From NCBI RefSeq assembly GCF_014084125.1, contig NZ_CP048405.1:3348001-3412000 (forward strand): a stretch of 64,000 nucleotides of DNA, read 5' to 3'. Of the stretch, positions 1 through 10,616 are shown piece after piece. Origin of the DNA: Streptacidiphilus sp. PB12-B1b. Its GTDB lineage: Bacteria; Actinomycetota; Actinomycetes; Streptomycetales; Streptomycetaceae. A model generated the notes under the pieces. The model worked only from the letters and a program-made list of their open reading frames with translations, had not been told where the DNA came from and ran no database searches. Position numbers and translations under genes: made by a program. Every line of letters begins with the position of its first letter. Position 1 is the stretch's first letter.

Positions 1-1461
<1,461 letters not shown>

Positions 1462-2019
1462 TTACTGGGGCGCCGGGGCGCAGCCGCCGTCGGCGAGGTA
1501 GCCGGTGACCTCGGTGGTGACCGAGGTGCCGACGATGTCGCCATGGATGCAGTCGCCTGCGGGCGGTTCGACCACCACGGACATGTCCACCGGGTCGGTC
1601 GCCGAGAAGGCGGTGACCGCGACGGCGGCCGGCGTCATCCTGGTGGCCGTCGCCGTGACTGTCTGCAGCTGTGCCTGGGTGACCGGCTTGCCGACCAGGT
1701 GCTGGAGTGCGGTCCGCAGGGTCGCGGCCAGGGGCTGGTCCAGCGCCTCGGCGCTCGGTGCGGCTGGCAGTTGGCTGGCGTACGCGTGGTTCTCCGCGGT
1801 CCGCTGCTGCCAGCTCTCGCTGATGCAGGGGGCTGGTGTCGAGTCGCCCTGCGCCTCGGGCGGTAGGCAGAACCCCTCCGGCACCGGGCGCGCGGACCCT
1901 GCGGCCGTCCGCCCCTGCGCCTGCGCCTGCGAGGAGGTCACGTGCTCGGTGCCGCAGCCGCCCAGCGCGGCGGTCAGCAGGAGTGCGGCACATCCCTTGG
2001 CCAGTCCCGAAGAGCGCAT
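1462..2019 (-). CDS. Putative secreted lipoprotein
   Basis: A 185-residue protein with a classic bacterial lipoprotein signal: Met-Arg start, hydrophobic stretch ALLLTAAL and lipobox LGGC, with the lipidated Cys at about residue 22. The mature part is rich in Ala, Thr and Pro. It contains extra cysteines (FCLPPEAQ, PCISESW, DCIHGD, GCAPAPQ near the C-terminus) that could form disulfides outside the cell. No catalytic motif was recognised. The start is ATG at 2019, immediately before the signal peptide. The gene is divergent from the metE riboswitch leader, so the two share the upstream region at about 2020-2215. Function unknown. Confidence 0.8.
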   Translation of the reverse strand: MRSSGLAKGCAALLLTAALGGCGTEHVTSSQAQAQGRTAAGSARPVPEGFCLPPEAQGDSTPAPCISESWQQRTAENHAYASQLPAAPSAEALDQPLAATLRTALQHLVGKPVTQAQLQTVTATATRMTPAAVAVTAFSATDPVDMSVVVEPPAGDCIHGDIVGTSVTTEVTGYLADGGCAPAPQ

Positions 2020-2215
2020 CTGCCACCCTGGTCCGACAGCCCATCAGTTCGGATGCAGAACGATCCGATCGTGATCGGAACGTTGCAGTTCCGTCCCGGT
2101 CGGGCCACGGGCCGACTCCTCCGTCCTCGGCCGGTGCCACCCGGAGCGGATGCGGCAACCGCACCCGTTCATCCGCGATCCGGACGCGGAGGGCGCCATG
2201 GGGATAGGCTGGTAA

Positions 2216-2415
2216 ATGCAGTCGGTTCGCCCTGTCTGCCAGGCAGGGCGTCGTAAGAGGGAACCCGGTGGGAATCCGGGACTGCCCCGCAGCGGTGAGT
2301 GGGAACGACCGCCGTCACACGCACTGGACGACACAGTCCGGGAAGCGACGGCCAGTAGGTGCCGGAGTACCAACAGGTCTCCGGTGTGCCCATGAGTCCG
2401 AAGACCTGCCACTGC
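2216..2415 (+). promoter_or_regulatory. Cobalamin (B12) riboswitch upstream of metE
   Basis: The leader carries the conserved aptamer landmarks in order: GAACCCGGTGGGAATCCGGG then ACTGCCCCGCAGCGGTGAG (about 2260-2299), GGGAACGACCG, and the 3' B12-box-like end AGTCCGAAGACCTGCCACTG (2395-2414). It lies about 150 bases before metE. Adenosylcobalamin binding is expected to reduce metE expression so that the B12-dependent enzyme MetH is used instead. The motif is seen directly. The regulatory outcome follows from the family. Confidence 0.95.
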
Positions 2416-2565
2416 CCGCGTGCTCCCTGCACACGGTGATCTCGGTGACCTCGTGGGCGGGTTGGCGGAGCAGGCGGGCACGGGTAGGGGGCCGCGCCCT
2501 GACTGCTGTTCCTTCGCGCCCCGTGCTCTCCCGGGATCGCAACGCGACTCGCGAAGGAGAGTTCC

Positions 2566-4875
2566 GTGTCACCGAGTGTCACCAGCGCGCAGGCCACCGT
2601 CCACGGCTATCCCCGGCAGGGCCCCAACCGTGAGCTGAAGAAGGCCGTCGAGGGCTACTGGACCGGCCGGGTCGACGCCCAGGACCTGCACATGACCGCC
2701 GCCACGCTGCGCCGCGCCGCCTGGCAGAGCCTTGCCGACGCCGGGATCACCGAGATCCCCACCGGGGACTTCTCCTTGTACGACCACGTTCTGGACACCA
2801 GCGTCGCCGTGGGTGCGATCCCGGAGCGGCACCGCGCCGCGGTCGATGCCGATCCGCTGGACGGCTACTTTGCGATGGCGCGCGGCACCCAGGAGGTCGC
2901 GCCGCTGGAGATGACCAAGTGGTTCGACACCAACTACCACTATCTGGTGCCCGAGTTGGGCCCGGACACGGGCTTCGCCGCGAACCCGGCGAAGCCCGTC
3001 GGCGAGCTGAGCGAGGCCCTCGCGCTCGGCCACAACGCCCGGCCGGTCCTGGTCGGGCCGCTCACCTACCTGCTGCTGGCCAAACCCGCGCCGGGCGTCG
3101 CCGCCGACTTCCAGCCGATCACCCTGGTGGACCGCCTGCTGCCGGTCTACGCCGAACTCCTGGAAGACCTGCACGCGGCGGGCGCGGAGTGGGTCCATCT
3201 GGACGAGCCGTGCCTGGTGCAGGACCGGACTCCGGCCGAGCTCAACGCCGCAGCCCGGATCTACCGCGAGCTGGGCACGGTCACCGACCGCCCGAAGATC
3301 CTGGTGGCGACCTACTTCGACCGGGCGGGCCAGGCCCTGCCGGTGCTGGCCAAGGCCCCGATCGAGGGCGTCGGCCTGGACTTCACCGGCCCGGCCGCTG
3401 CCAATCTGGACGACCTGGCCGCCGTCGGCGGCCTGCCCGGCAAGCGCCTGGTGGCCGGTGTCGTGGACGGCCGCAACATCTGGATCAACAACCTGGAGAA
3501 GTCGCTCACCACCCTGGGCACCCTGCTCGGGCTGGCCGACCGGGTCGACGTCGCCCCCTCCTGCTCGCTGCTGCACGTCCCGCTGGACGCCGCCGTCGAA
3601 CGCGACCTGGATCCGCAGGTCTCGCGCTGGCTGGCCTTCGCCCGCCAGAAGACCGCCGAGATCACCACCCTGGCCACGGCGCTCAGCCGTGGCACCGACG
3701 CCATCGCCGCGCAACTGGCCGCCAACCGGGCCGACCTGGCCTCCCGCGCCGCCTCCGCGATCACCCGCGACCCGGCCGTACGCGCCCGCCTGGCCGCGAC
3801 CACCGACCAGGACGCCCACCGCGCCCAGCCCTATGCCGAGCGCGCCCGGGCCCAGCGCGCCCGGCTGGACCTGCCGCTGCTGCCCACCACGACCATCGGC
3901 TCCTTCCCGCAGACCACCGACCTGCGCACGGCCCGCGCCGACCTGCGCGCCGGGCGCATCGACACCGAGGGCTACCAGGAGCGCATGCGGGCCGAGGTGC
4001 GTGAGGTCATCGCCTACCAGGAGAAGGCCGGGCTGGACGTCCTGGTGCACGGCGAGCCCGAGCGCAACGACATGGTCCAGTACTTCGCCGAGCAGCTGCA
4101 CGGCTACCTGGCCACCCAGCACGGCTGGGTGCAGTCGTACGGCACCCGCTACGTGCGCCCGCCGGTCCTGGCCGGGGACATCTCCCGCCCCGCCCCGATG
4201 ACCGTGGAGTGGTTCCGCTACGCCCAGAGCCTGACCGACCGTCCGGTCAAGGGCATGCTCACCGGCCCGGTGACCATGCTGGCCTGGTCCTTCGTCCGGG
4301 ACGACCAGCCGCCGGCGGACACCGCCCGCCAGGTCGCCCTGGCCCTGCGCGACGAGGTCGGCGACCTGGAGGCGGCCGGCGCCGCCGTGATCCAGGTCGA
4401 CGAACCGGCCCTGCGCGAGACCCTGCCGCTGCGCGCCGCCGACCGTCCCGGCTACCTGGCCTGGGCCACCGAGGCGTTCCGGCTCAGCACCAGCGCGGTC
4501 CGCGCCGACACCCAGATCCACACCCACATGTGCTACGCCGAGTTCGGCGAGATCATGACCGCGATCGACGACCTCGACGCCGACGTCATCTCATTGGAGG
4601 CGGCGCGCTCGCACATGCAGGTCGCCCACGAGCTGGCCCAGGTCGGCTACCCGCGCGAGGTCGGGCCGGGTGTCTACGACATCCACTCGCCGCGCGTTCC
4701 CAGCACCCAGGAGGCCGCCGCCCTGCTGCGTCAGGGCCTGGCCGCGATCCCGGCCGAACGGCTGTGGGTCAACCCCGACTGCGGCCTGAAGACCCGCGGC
4801 TGGCCGGAGACCCGCAGCTCACTGGACCACCTGGTGGCGGCCGCCCGCCTGATCCGGGAGGAGCTCAACGCCTGA
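2566..4875 (+). CDS. metE: Cobalamin-independent methionine synthase
   Basis: 5-methyltetrahydropteroyltriglutamate-homocysteine methyltransferase, the last step of methionine synthesis without B12. The product has 769 residues, the usual MetE length, with the family's two TIM-barrel halves. The C-terminal half holds the zinc site: His654 and Cys656 (HTHMCY), Glu678 (SLEAARSHM) and Cys739 ([11 protein letters not shown]). The [10 protein letters not shown] motif at about residues 443-452 marks the start of the catalytic half. The start is GTG at 2566, with AAGGAGA at 2554-2560. It is controlled by the upstream cobalamin riboswitch and followed by a strong hairpin. Confidence 0.98.
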   Translation: MSPSVTSAQATVHGYPRQGPNRELKKAVEGYWTGRVDAQDLHMTAATLRRAAWQSLADAGITEIPTGDFSLYDHVLDTSVAVGAIPERHRAAVDADPLDGYFAMARGTQEVAPLEMTKWFDTNYHYLVPELGPDTGFAANPAKPVGELSEALALGHNARPVLVGPLTYLLLAKPAPGVAADFQPITLVDRLLPVYAELLEDLHAAGAEWVHLDEPCLVQDRTPAELNAAARIYRELGTVTDRPKILVATYFDRAGQALPVLAKAPIEGVGLDFTGPAAANLDDLAAVGGLPGKRLVAGVVDGRNIWINNLEKSLTTLGTLLGLADRVDVAPSCSLLHVPLDAAVERDLDPQVSRWLAFARQKTAEITTLATALSRGTDAIAAQLAANRADLASRAASAITRDPAVRARLAATTDQDAHRAQPYAERARAQRARLDLPLLPTTTIGSFPQTTDLRTARADLRAGRIDTEGYQERMRAEVREVIAYQEKAGLDVLVHGEPERNDMVQYFAEQLHGYLATQHGWVQSYGTRYVRPPVLAGDISRPAPMTVEWFRYAQSLTDRPVKGMLTGPVTMLAWSFVRDDQPPADTARQVALALRDEVGDLEAAGAAVIQVDEPALRETLPLRAADRPGYLAWATEAFRLSTSAVRADTQIHTHMCYAEFGEIMTAIDDLDADVISLEAARSHMQVAHELAQVGYPREVGPGVYDIHSPRVPSTQEAAALLRQGLAAIPAERLWVNPDCGLKTRGWPETRSSLDHLVAAARLIREELNA

Positions 4876-4885
4876 CCCGGCCACC

Positions 4886-4921
4886 GGGGCGGGCGGGCAC
4901 GCCACCGCGTCCGCCCGCCCC
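4886..4921 (+). terminator. Hairpin terminator after metE
   Basis: GGGGCGGGCGG (4886-4896) pairs with CCGCCCGCCCC (4911-4921) 10 bases after the metE stop. A short inner ACGC/GCGT stem is also possible. There is no T-tract, as is common in Streptomyces. Being nearly symmetric, it could also stop transcription arriving from the right. Confidence 0.8.
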
Positions 4922-4934
4922 AGGCCGCGCCGAG

Positions 4935-5100
4935 CAACCACGGACCGGTGGGGGAGCCGTACCGGTGCGGCGTGGGCCCGGCGGAAGCGGTGCACGTCGC
5001 CCGGCGGTCGTTCCCACTCGCCGCTGCGGGGCAGTCCCGGATCCCCACCGGGTTCCCCCCTGACGACGCATCCCGCCTGGCAGACGGGGGCGGTGCTGCA
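4935..5100 (-). promoter_or_regulatory. Truncated cobalamin riboswitch core, reverse orientation
   Basis: Read on the minus strand from about 5060, this stretch matches the metE aptamer core: GAACCCGGTGGGGATCCGGG, ACTGCCCCGCAGCGGCGAG, GGGAACGACCG. The 5' side (GTCTGCCAGGCGGG) is also similar. The expected 3' part (AGTCCGAAGACCTGCC-like) is not found, and the next thing in its direction is the metE terminator and 3' end, with no minus-strand gene. It is most likely the remnant of a second B12-controlled locus whose gene was lost. A role in antisense transcription over metE is possible but unsupported. Confidence 0.75.
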
Positions 5101-5395
5101 CCGCCACGGCTGCACCGTCGCCGTCCTCGAACGCGACCTGGCTGCCTACGGTGCCAACCGCTCCTTCGTCGCCCAGCGCAACAGCGGCGGCCACGTCAAG
5201 GTGTACGCCAAGTTCCGCGCGCCGCTGGACTGGCACACGAACCTGGACCTGGCGGACGACGAGGCCGTGCGATCGAGCCTGCTGGCCCTGTTCGACGGCT
5301 GGGCCGCTCCCGTCCTCGACCTCCTCCGGCACGGCACCGCTTTCGTCCACCGCCCCTTCTACGCCCTGCCCGTGTCCCACACCTGGACCCACGTA
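5087..5395 (+). pseudogene. FAD-dependent monooxygenase fragment (TetX-like)
   Basis: About 100 residues of plus-strand frame resemble the middle of TetX/PHBH-type flavin monooxygenases ([41 protein letters not shown]). They are preceded directly by a scrap of the N-terminal Rossmann unit ([14 protein letters not shown]). In intact relatives these parts are about 150 residues apart, so an internal deletion has occurred. The GD-containing FAD motif that should follow ALPVSHTW is missing. The 5' end overlaps the reversed riboswitch remnant. A non-functional gene relic. Confidence 0.7.
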
Positions 5396-5589
5396 AAGCC
5401 GTCGCCCACTTCGACCAAGTCCAGCCATCCTGAACGCCAAGCGAACGCAGGGACGTCTGCGTCGAACGCGACCATCGGCCCAAGCAGCGCCTTGCGTCGC
5501 CGCGAGGATGACTCGATCATGAGGGCCATGACCGGATCCGCCGTATCACCCGCGCCCGTGCCCGCCCGGTCAGAGCCGGTCAGGGCGGC

Positions 5590-6333
5590 ATGATCGCGCC
5601 GGTGCCGGATGCGGAGATGCTCGACGAGTTGGCGGCCCTCGGCCCGTTCTTCGCCGTCCAGGCTCACGCACCGACCTCGGAGATACTCGCGCCGTGGGAC
5701 AGCATGGCGGCGCTGGTCAAGGACCCGCAGGTGCTGTCCAACCGGGTCGAGTCCGTGCGGTCGTACCTGGCCGCGGGCAGCGGCAGGACTTCTCAGGAGC
5801 TGGAGTTGCGTGTAGCGGCCTCGGTCACCCACCTCGGTCTGGCGGCCAGGCTGCTCTCGCCGGCTCTGGCCATGGCTGTTCTGCACGGGACCGTCCTGCC
5901 GTGGCGGTTGGACCGCCTTCGCTGGCAGCAGGTGCCCGGCGGGATGTTTCCGCTGTCCATTGCACTGGGCCAGGGACACATCGGTGACGTGCAGACCTTG
6001 GCTGATGGCCTGTCAGATGATGTGCTGCACGGGGCGTTGAAGGACATCGAGCTGATGGTCGCGGAGATGTCCGTCTCCGCCCGGGTGCTGAGGGGGAACG
6101 TCGCCTCCGCCGTCAACGGGGCCGTCGGCGCGCTGGCGTCCGCACGGCCCGAGTGCGCGCCGCGCGCGCGGCTGCTCGCGTCCGCCCTGCTGGAGCGGCC
6201 GCCCCTGCTCGGCAGCGCGACCCACGACGGCACCGGGCACGGCTTCCGCCGCCGCAGCTGCTGCCTGATCTACCGGGCCGCGCCCACAGGAGCAAGGGCC
6301 GTCTGCGGTGACTGCGTCCTGGGGCGCGGGTGA
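5590..6333 (+). CDS. (2Fe-2S)-binding protein, ferric reductase FhuF-like
   Basis: A 247-residue protein ending in the FhuF C-terminal cluster signature FRRRSCCLIYRAAP followed about 8 residues later by CGDC, i.e. Cys-Cys-x10-Cys-x2-Cys, which binds a [2Fe-2S] cluster. FhuF-like proteins reduce ferric siderophore complexes in the cytoplasm. The N-terminal three quarters (LAALGPFFAVQAH, PWDSMAALV) match the usual helical domain in length and style. The start is ATG at 5590, with no strong Shine-Dalgarno sequence. No siderophore transport genes are adjacent, so its partner system is unknown. Confidence 0.85.
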   Translation: MIAPVPDAEMLDELAALGPFFAVQAHAPTSEILAPWDSMAALVKDPQVLSNRVESVRSYLAAGSGRTSQELELRVAASVTHLGLAARLLSPALAMAVLHGTVLPWRLDRLRWQQVPGGMFPLSIALGQGHIGDVQTLADGLSDDVLHGALKDIELMVAEMSVSARVLRGNVASAVNGAVGALASARPECAPRARLLASALLERPPLLGSATHDGTGHGFRRRSCCLIYRAAPTGARAVCGDCVLGRG

Positions 6334-6501
6334 CCGGACCGGCCCATCGGCGACGGGACGGACCGGACCCCGGCCGTGGCAGGGCGGCCGAGCAGGAACC
6401 GCTCCAGTAGCGCGCCGAAGACCAGGGCGATGACGGTGCTGCGATCAGAGCCGGTTCGGCCTGGCGCCCGACGAGCCGGTCGTCACCGTCGTCCGCCGCG
6501 C

Positions 6502-6715
6502 TCACTTCTGGTGGGCACGGGTGTGCAGGTCCTCGCGGGCGGCGGCGAGGATCTCGTCAGCCAGCGAGGGGTCGGTGGAGACGACGGCGCGGGACAGCAG
6601 CAACGCGCCCGCCATCTGGCTGAAAAGGGCCAGGGCGCGGGTCCAGGCCGCTTCCTGGTCCAGTCCGACGGCCTCCTGCACCGCCCGGGCGAAGCGCTGG
6701 CTGATCCTGGTCGGC
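6502..6715 (-). pseudogene. C-terminal fragment of a TetR-family regulator
   Basis: The minus-strand frame ends with a typical TetR ligand-domain tail: ISQRFARAVQEAVG, ALALFSQMAGALLLSRAV, LADEILAAAREDLHTR. The N-terminal HTH half is absent. At about 6700-6715 the sequence changes into the plus-strand hydrolase fragment, so the regulator gene has been cut there. Not expected to work as a repressor. Confidence 0.75.
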
Positions 6716-7177
6716 ACCGGTCCGCGCGGCGGCGAGGAGATCGGCTCCCGCCCGGCGTGGGTGGGCGAGCTGTTCACCCGCACCTACCCGCGGCAGGAGG
6801 ACATGTGGCTGCCCATCCTGTTCGAACCCAGCGAGACCAGCCAGGCGGCCGGCCGCGCCTACGTCGAACGGATCGTCGAGCGCACCGACCGCGACACCCC
6901 CGTCACCCAGCAGTCGGTGATCGCCCAGCTTGCCGCGATCGCCGCCTACGGCGCGGTCAAGGACCCCGAATTCCCGGACCTCAAGGCCCTGACCCTGCCG
7001 GTCCTGGTGGTCAACGGCAACCACGACATCATCATCACCACCGTCAATTCCTACATCCTCCAGCAGCACCTGCCCAACGCCCAGCTGCTGCTCTACCCGG
7101 ACTCGGGCCACGGCGCCCACCACCAGTACCACGAGTCCTTCGTCCACCACACCCGCTACTTCCTCGACCAGCGGTAA
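6695..7177 (+). pseudogene. C-terminal half of an alpha/beta hydrolase
   Basis: The plus-strand frame begins abruptly with LILVGTGPRGGEE, a strand common in the middle of alpha/beta-hydrolase proteins. It continues with the catalytic-Asp-type strand LPVLVVNGNHDIII and the catalytic-His region YPDSGHGAHHQYHESFVHH. The nucleophile elbow and whole N-terminal half are missing. The fragment abuts the truncated TetR gene head to head. In many actinomycetes such hydrolases sit divergently from a TetR gene, so a deletion spanning the shared promoter could have produced this arrangement (inference). Confidence 0.75.
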
Positions 7178-7502
7178 GCGCCTGCCGCCGGCACCGCCGC
7201 CCGGACCCGCGCCGGTCGTGTCCGAGGGATGCCCCGACCGTCTGTCCAGCCGGTCGCCCGCGCTCCCGAACATGTGCGCGAGACAGTCGCACGGCCGGGC
7301 AACCGAGTTGGACCCCCAGGGCTCCGAAAGGACCGGTACGACGAGGCCGTCCGGGACTCCTCTCTCACGCACGGCCTACCGCTGTCCGGCCCAGGAGGCG
7401 CGGGGTCGTTCCGAGGTGTGTACTGCATGGGAGCGGGCGGACGGCGAACGTGCAGGTCCACCCGTCCGTTTCCGTGACCACGAACAGCATGGGAGCCGTG
7501 CC

Positions 7503-7955
7503 GTGAAACACCAGCGCCTCGCCGCGGTCCTGTCCGCCCCGATCCTTGCCGCCGGCCTGGCCCTCGCATCCGGCGCCCCGGCTCAGGCCGCCACCGTCCA
7601 CGGCTGCCCGACCGGTGACGTCTGTCTGTACAACACCCAGGCGGACTACAACACATTGACGATCGATCTCGTGGTCACGTACCCATCGGGATGTTCTGTA
7701 GCCTCCTGTCGGGCGAAGTTCAGGGCCAGGGTAGCCGCCGCGGTCGTCAACACCGGCCAGGGGTACGCCTCTGAGGGGCACTACCAGCTCCTCCTCAACG
7801 GCACCTGCCAGTACCAGCCGGACACGAAGGATGTGCAGGCGGGCGGTACGACCGAGGATCCTGCGGACGGCAACGTGGTCAACGGTGCCGAGTTCGGCCC
7901 CACAGCCGCGTCCGTCTCCTCTCCTGCGAACGTCCCCTTGAGCAACTGCCTGTAG
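7503..7955 (+). CDS. Small secreted protein
   Basis: A 150-residue protein starting with GTG at 7503, where a Sec signal peptide begins: KHQR, a hydrophobic core with ILAAGLALASG, and cleavage site AQA|A near residue 29. The mature part starts with a Cys-rich segment (HGCPTGDVCLYNTQADY) reminiscent of peptidase-inhibitor I36 or spore-coat-like CPxGxVCLY motifs. Further cysteines (SGCSVASCR, NGTCQY, SNCL) suggest disulfides. The resemblance is too weak to assign a function. A GGGCCCC hairpin follows. Confidence 0.75.
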   Translation: MKHQRLAAVLSAPILAAGLALASGAPAQAATVHGCPTGDVCLYNTQADYNTLTIDLVVTYPSGCSVASCRAKFRARVAAAVVNTGQGYASEGHYQLLLNGTCQYQPDTKDVQAGGTTEDPADGNVVNGAEFGPTAASVSSPANVPLSNCL

Positions 7956-7994
7956 GCGTCGCCACATTGCTTCACTCGCTCGAGTTGGACCCCA

Positions 7995-8012
7995 GGGCCC
8001 CGAAAGGGGCCC
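7995..8012 (+). terminator. Hairpin after the small secreted protein
   Basis: A perfect stem GGGCCCC-GAAA-GGGGCCC, with a GNRA-type tetraloop, 40 bases after the stop at 7955 and before the convergent TetR gene. Confidence 0.8.
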
Positions 8013-8131
8013 ACTGAGGTACGCTCCCGCCCCGCATGGCGATGCGGGACGGCCGGGCCACTGGCATGCCCCAACCCGATCGGCCCGTCCTGCGGTGACA
8101 GGGGGTCAGCGGCCGTGGGTACTTCCCGGGT

Positions 8132-8800
8132 TCAGCCCGGGGCGAGGGCGCGTTCGAGGGCGTCGGTGAGCCAGGTGCGGAACCGGTCGATGCTGTGCCC
8201 GCGGACGGTGACCATCAGGTCGAAGGTCTCCGGGCCGGCCAGTACCCACACGGCGTCGACCGCTGCCTCCAGGTCGGGGCCCGGAGCCGGGACGGGGAAC
8301 GTCTGCAGGAGCGCGGCGGTGGTCTCGTGTCGTTTCAGGGTGATCGTGCGCCACTCGTCGGCGATGGCGGGATCGCTTCCGGCGGCGTCGCGGATGAGCT
8401 TCCAGGCGGGGGCGGCCCGTTGCGCGATGGTGCAGAACACTGCTGCGAGAGCGGCGCAGTGGTCCCGCAGGGTGTCTCCCTGGCGGGCGGCGGTGAGCTG
8501 TTCCAGCAGCGTCCGCCGCCAGGCCGGCTCCTCCAGTTCGCCGTTTCCGGTCAGTTGCGCCAGGACGCTGGCGGTGAACAGCTCACGTTTGCTTCCCCAG
8601 GCGAGGTAGAGCGTCTGCACGGACACCCCGGCGTGCTCGGCGACCGCCGAGACCGGGGTGGCCGCGTAGCCGCGCCGGGGGAACACCTCGGTGGCGGCGA
8701 CCAGGAGCTGCCGCTTGGTCTCGCGGCGCGCGGCCTCACCGGCCTCGCGCTGGCGCTTGGTGTTGCGGGGCTTCTTCGTCTGCTCGGGCACGGCGTCCAT
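8132..8800 (-). CDS. TetR/AcrR-family transcriptional regulator
   Basis: 222 residues. The N-terminal basic tail (KKPRNTKRQR) is followed by a TetR HTH at about residues 33-75 (LLVAATEVFPRRGYAATPVSAV, AGVSVQTLYLAWGSKRELF), then an all-helical ligand domain. It is divergent from the CocE-type hydrolase gene with only about 50-60 bases between them, so the hydrolase promoter is its most likely target. The AT-richer spacer (8801-8848) contains AATCGA and TTGATT half-sites, a possible imperfect operator. The start is ATG at 8800. Confidence 0.92.
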   Translation of the reverse strand: MDAVPEQTKKPRNTKRQREAGEAARRETKRQLLVAATEVFPRRGYAATPVSAVAEHAGVSVQTLYLAWGSKRELFTASVLAQLTGNGELEEPAWRRTLLEQLTAARQGDTLRDHCAALAAVFCTIAQRAAPAWKLIRDAAGSDPAIADEWRTITLKRHETTAALLQTFPVPAPGPDLEAAVDAVWVLAGPETFDLMVTVRGHSIDRFRTWLTDALERALAPG

Positions 8801-8863
8801 GCTGCCAGCCTAAGCGAAATCGACTGACATGGTGTTCTAATTGATTGTATGAGGACTCAAACA

Positions 8864-10549
8864 ATGAAGGACTCGCTGCTTCCGGACCGTCCTCGCCGCC
8901 GTCCCGGCGGCGTCGCCTACGCGCGGATCCGCTTGGCGGCCCTGCTCCGGCCCCCGGTCACCGTGTACGAAGCGCCCGCCGACGTGGTGCGGGACCGCGA
9001 CGTTCCGGTGACCGTGCGCGACGGGACCGTGCTGCGGGTCAACGTGTACCGGCCCGCGGGGCCCGGCCCCTTTCCGGTGATCATGTCCGCCCACCCCTAC
9101 CGCAAGGACGCGCTGCCCCGGCGCACCCGCCGGGGCTGGTCGCTCAACGCCCAGTACCGGATCATGAACCAGCCCGCCCCCTTGCGGATCTCCGACCTGA
9201 CCGGCTGGGAGGCCCCCGACCCGGCCTGGTGGGCCGGGCACGGATACGCCGTGGTCAACGCCGACACCCGCGGCGCCGGCACCTCCCAGGGCACCGGCTC
9301 GCTGATGAGTGACGCCGAGGCCCAGGACGTCTACGACCTGATCGAATGGGCCGGCACCCAACCGTGGTCGAACGGCGCCGTGGGCATGCTGGGCGTCTCT
9401 TACCTGGCGATCTCCCAGTACAAGGCCGCCGCGCTGCAACCGCCGCACCTGAAGGCGATCTGCCCGTGGGAGGGCTTCACCGACGTCTACCGCGACTTCA
9501 TGACCAACGGCGGCATCGTCGAACAGGGGTTCTCCCGAATCTGGCAGGCCGCGACCAAGCACGGAGCCCGCCTGCACGGGGACATGGCCAAGGAACGGCC
9601 GCTGCATCCGCTGCGGGACGAGTGGTGGCAGGCGATGACCCCCGACCTGACCAGGATCCGGGTACCGATGCTCGTCTGCGGCAGCTTCTCCGACGGCAAC
9701 CTGCACTCCCGCGGCTCCTTCCGGGCCTTCGAGCAGACCGGCTCCACCGACCGCTTCCTCCACACCCACCGCGGCCCCAAATGGGCCACCTTCTACAGCC
9801 CGGACGCCCTGTACACCCAGCTCGGCTTCTTCGACCGCTACCTGCGCGGCCACGACGTACCCCCGCCGCCGCCGGTACGCCTGGAGGTCCGCGAGAGCCG
9901 CACCACCATCGCGGAGATCCGCGCCGAACAGGAATGGCCCCTGGCCCGCACCCACTGGCGCGACCTGCACCTGGGCCCGGACGGCACCCTGTCCACCGCA
10001 ACCCCCGCGCCCGGCGCGGCCGAACTCGACCTGCGCCGCGACTGCGCCGCGTTCACCACCACCTTCACCCAGGACACCGAGCTGACCGGCCCGATGAACC
10101 TGCGCCTGTGGGCGTCGCTGCGCGGTGCCGACGACGCCAACCTCTTCATCGGGGTCGAGAAGTGGACCGGATCGCGCTGGGTGCCCTTCGAAGGGTCCTG
10201 GGGCTACGGCCGCAACCGCGTCACCACCGGCCGCCAGCGGCTGTCCCTGCGGCAACTCGACACCACCGCCTCCGCACCGCACCGCCCCGTTCACACCTTC
10301 CTCACCCCGCAGCCCCTGTCGCCCGGCGAGGCGGTGGCCGTGCAGATCCCCCTGGTCGAGTCCTCGACCCTGTTCCGGGCCGGCGAGACGCTGCGCCTGC
10401 TCGTCTCCGGCCGCGAACTGGAACGGCGCAACCCCCTGAACGGGCAGTTCCCCTCCCACTACCCCCGCAGCAGGGGCGGCTACTGCACGCTCCACTGGGG
10501 AGCCGACCACCCCTCAGCCCTGGAAGTCCCCGTCATCCCACCACGCTGA
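8864..10549 (+). CDS. CocE/NonD-family alpha/beta hydrolase (X-Pro dipeptidyl-peptidase type)
   Basis: Serine hydrolase of the CocE/Xaa-Pro peptidase S15 family. The N-terminal alpha/beta domain carries the nucleophile in GVSYLA (Ser codon at 9398-9400), the family strand NADTRGAGTSQG, and a helical cap. The C-terminal half (from about DLHLGPDGT) is the jelly-roll X-Pro_C domain. Ester or peptide bonds of small substrates are the usual targets. The true substrate is unknown. ATG at 8864 is preferred because GAGGAC lies 7 bases upstream. An in-frame ATG at 8849 would add 5 residues but has no ribosome site. Probably regulated by the divergent TetR. Confidence 0.9.
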   Translation: MKDSLLPDRPRRRPGGVAYARIRLAALLRPPVTVYEAPADVVRDRDVPVTVRDGTVLRVNVYRPAGPGPFPVIMSAHPYRKDALPRRTRRGWSLNAQYRIMNQPAPLRISDLTGWEAPDPAWWAGHGYAVVNADTRGAGTSQGTGSLMSDAEAQDVYDLIEWAGTQPWSNGAVGMLGVSYLAISQYKAAALQPPHLKAICPWEGFTDVYRDFMTNGGIVEQGFSRIWQAATKHGARLHGDMAKERPLHPLRDEWWQAMTPDLTRIRVPMLVCGSFSDGNLHSRGSFRAFEQTGSTDRFLHTHRGPKWATFYSPDALYTQLGFFDRYLRGHDVPPPPPVRLEVRESRTTIAEIRAEQEWPLARTHWRDLHLGPDGTLSTATPAPGAAELDLRRDCAAFTTTFTQDTELTGPMNLRLWASLRGADDANLFIGVEKWTGSRWVPFEGSWGYGRNRVTTGRQRLSLRQLDTTASAPHRPVHTFLTPQPLSPGEAVAVQIPLVESSTLFRAGETLRLLVSGRELERRNPLNGQFPSHYPRSRGGYCTLHWGADHPSALEVPVIPPR

Positions 10550-10616
10550 GCCAGCGGGACCAGTCAGTGCGGGACGTGGCCGGCTCGTGCCGCCCGCTGC
10601 GCGTCCCATGGGAGGA

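Noticed and set aside
2569..4527. A 652-residue minus-strand frame opposite metE
   Set aside because: Shadow of metE, with no ribosome site or homologous motif.
4886..5100. Reversed riboswitch as a second regulator of metE
   Set aside because: It is on the opposite strand, downstream of the gene, and lacks its 3' half.
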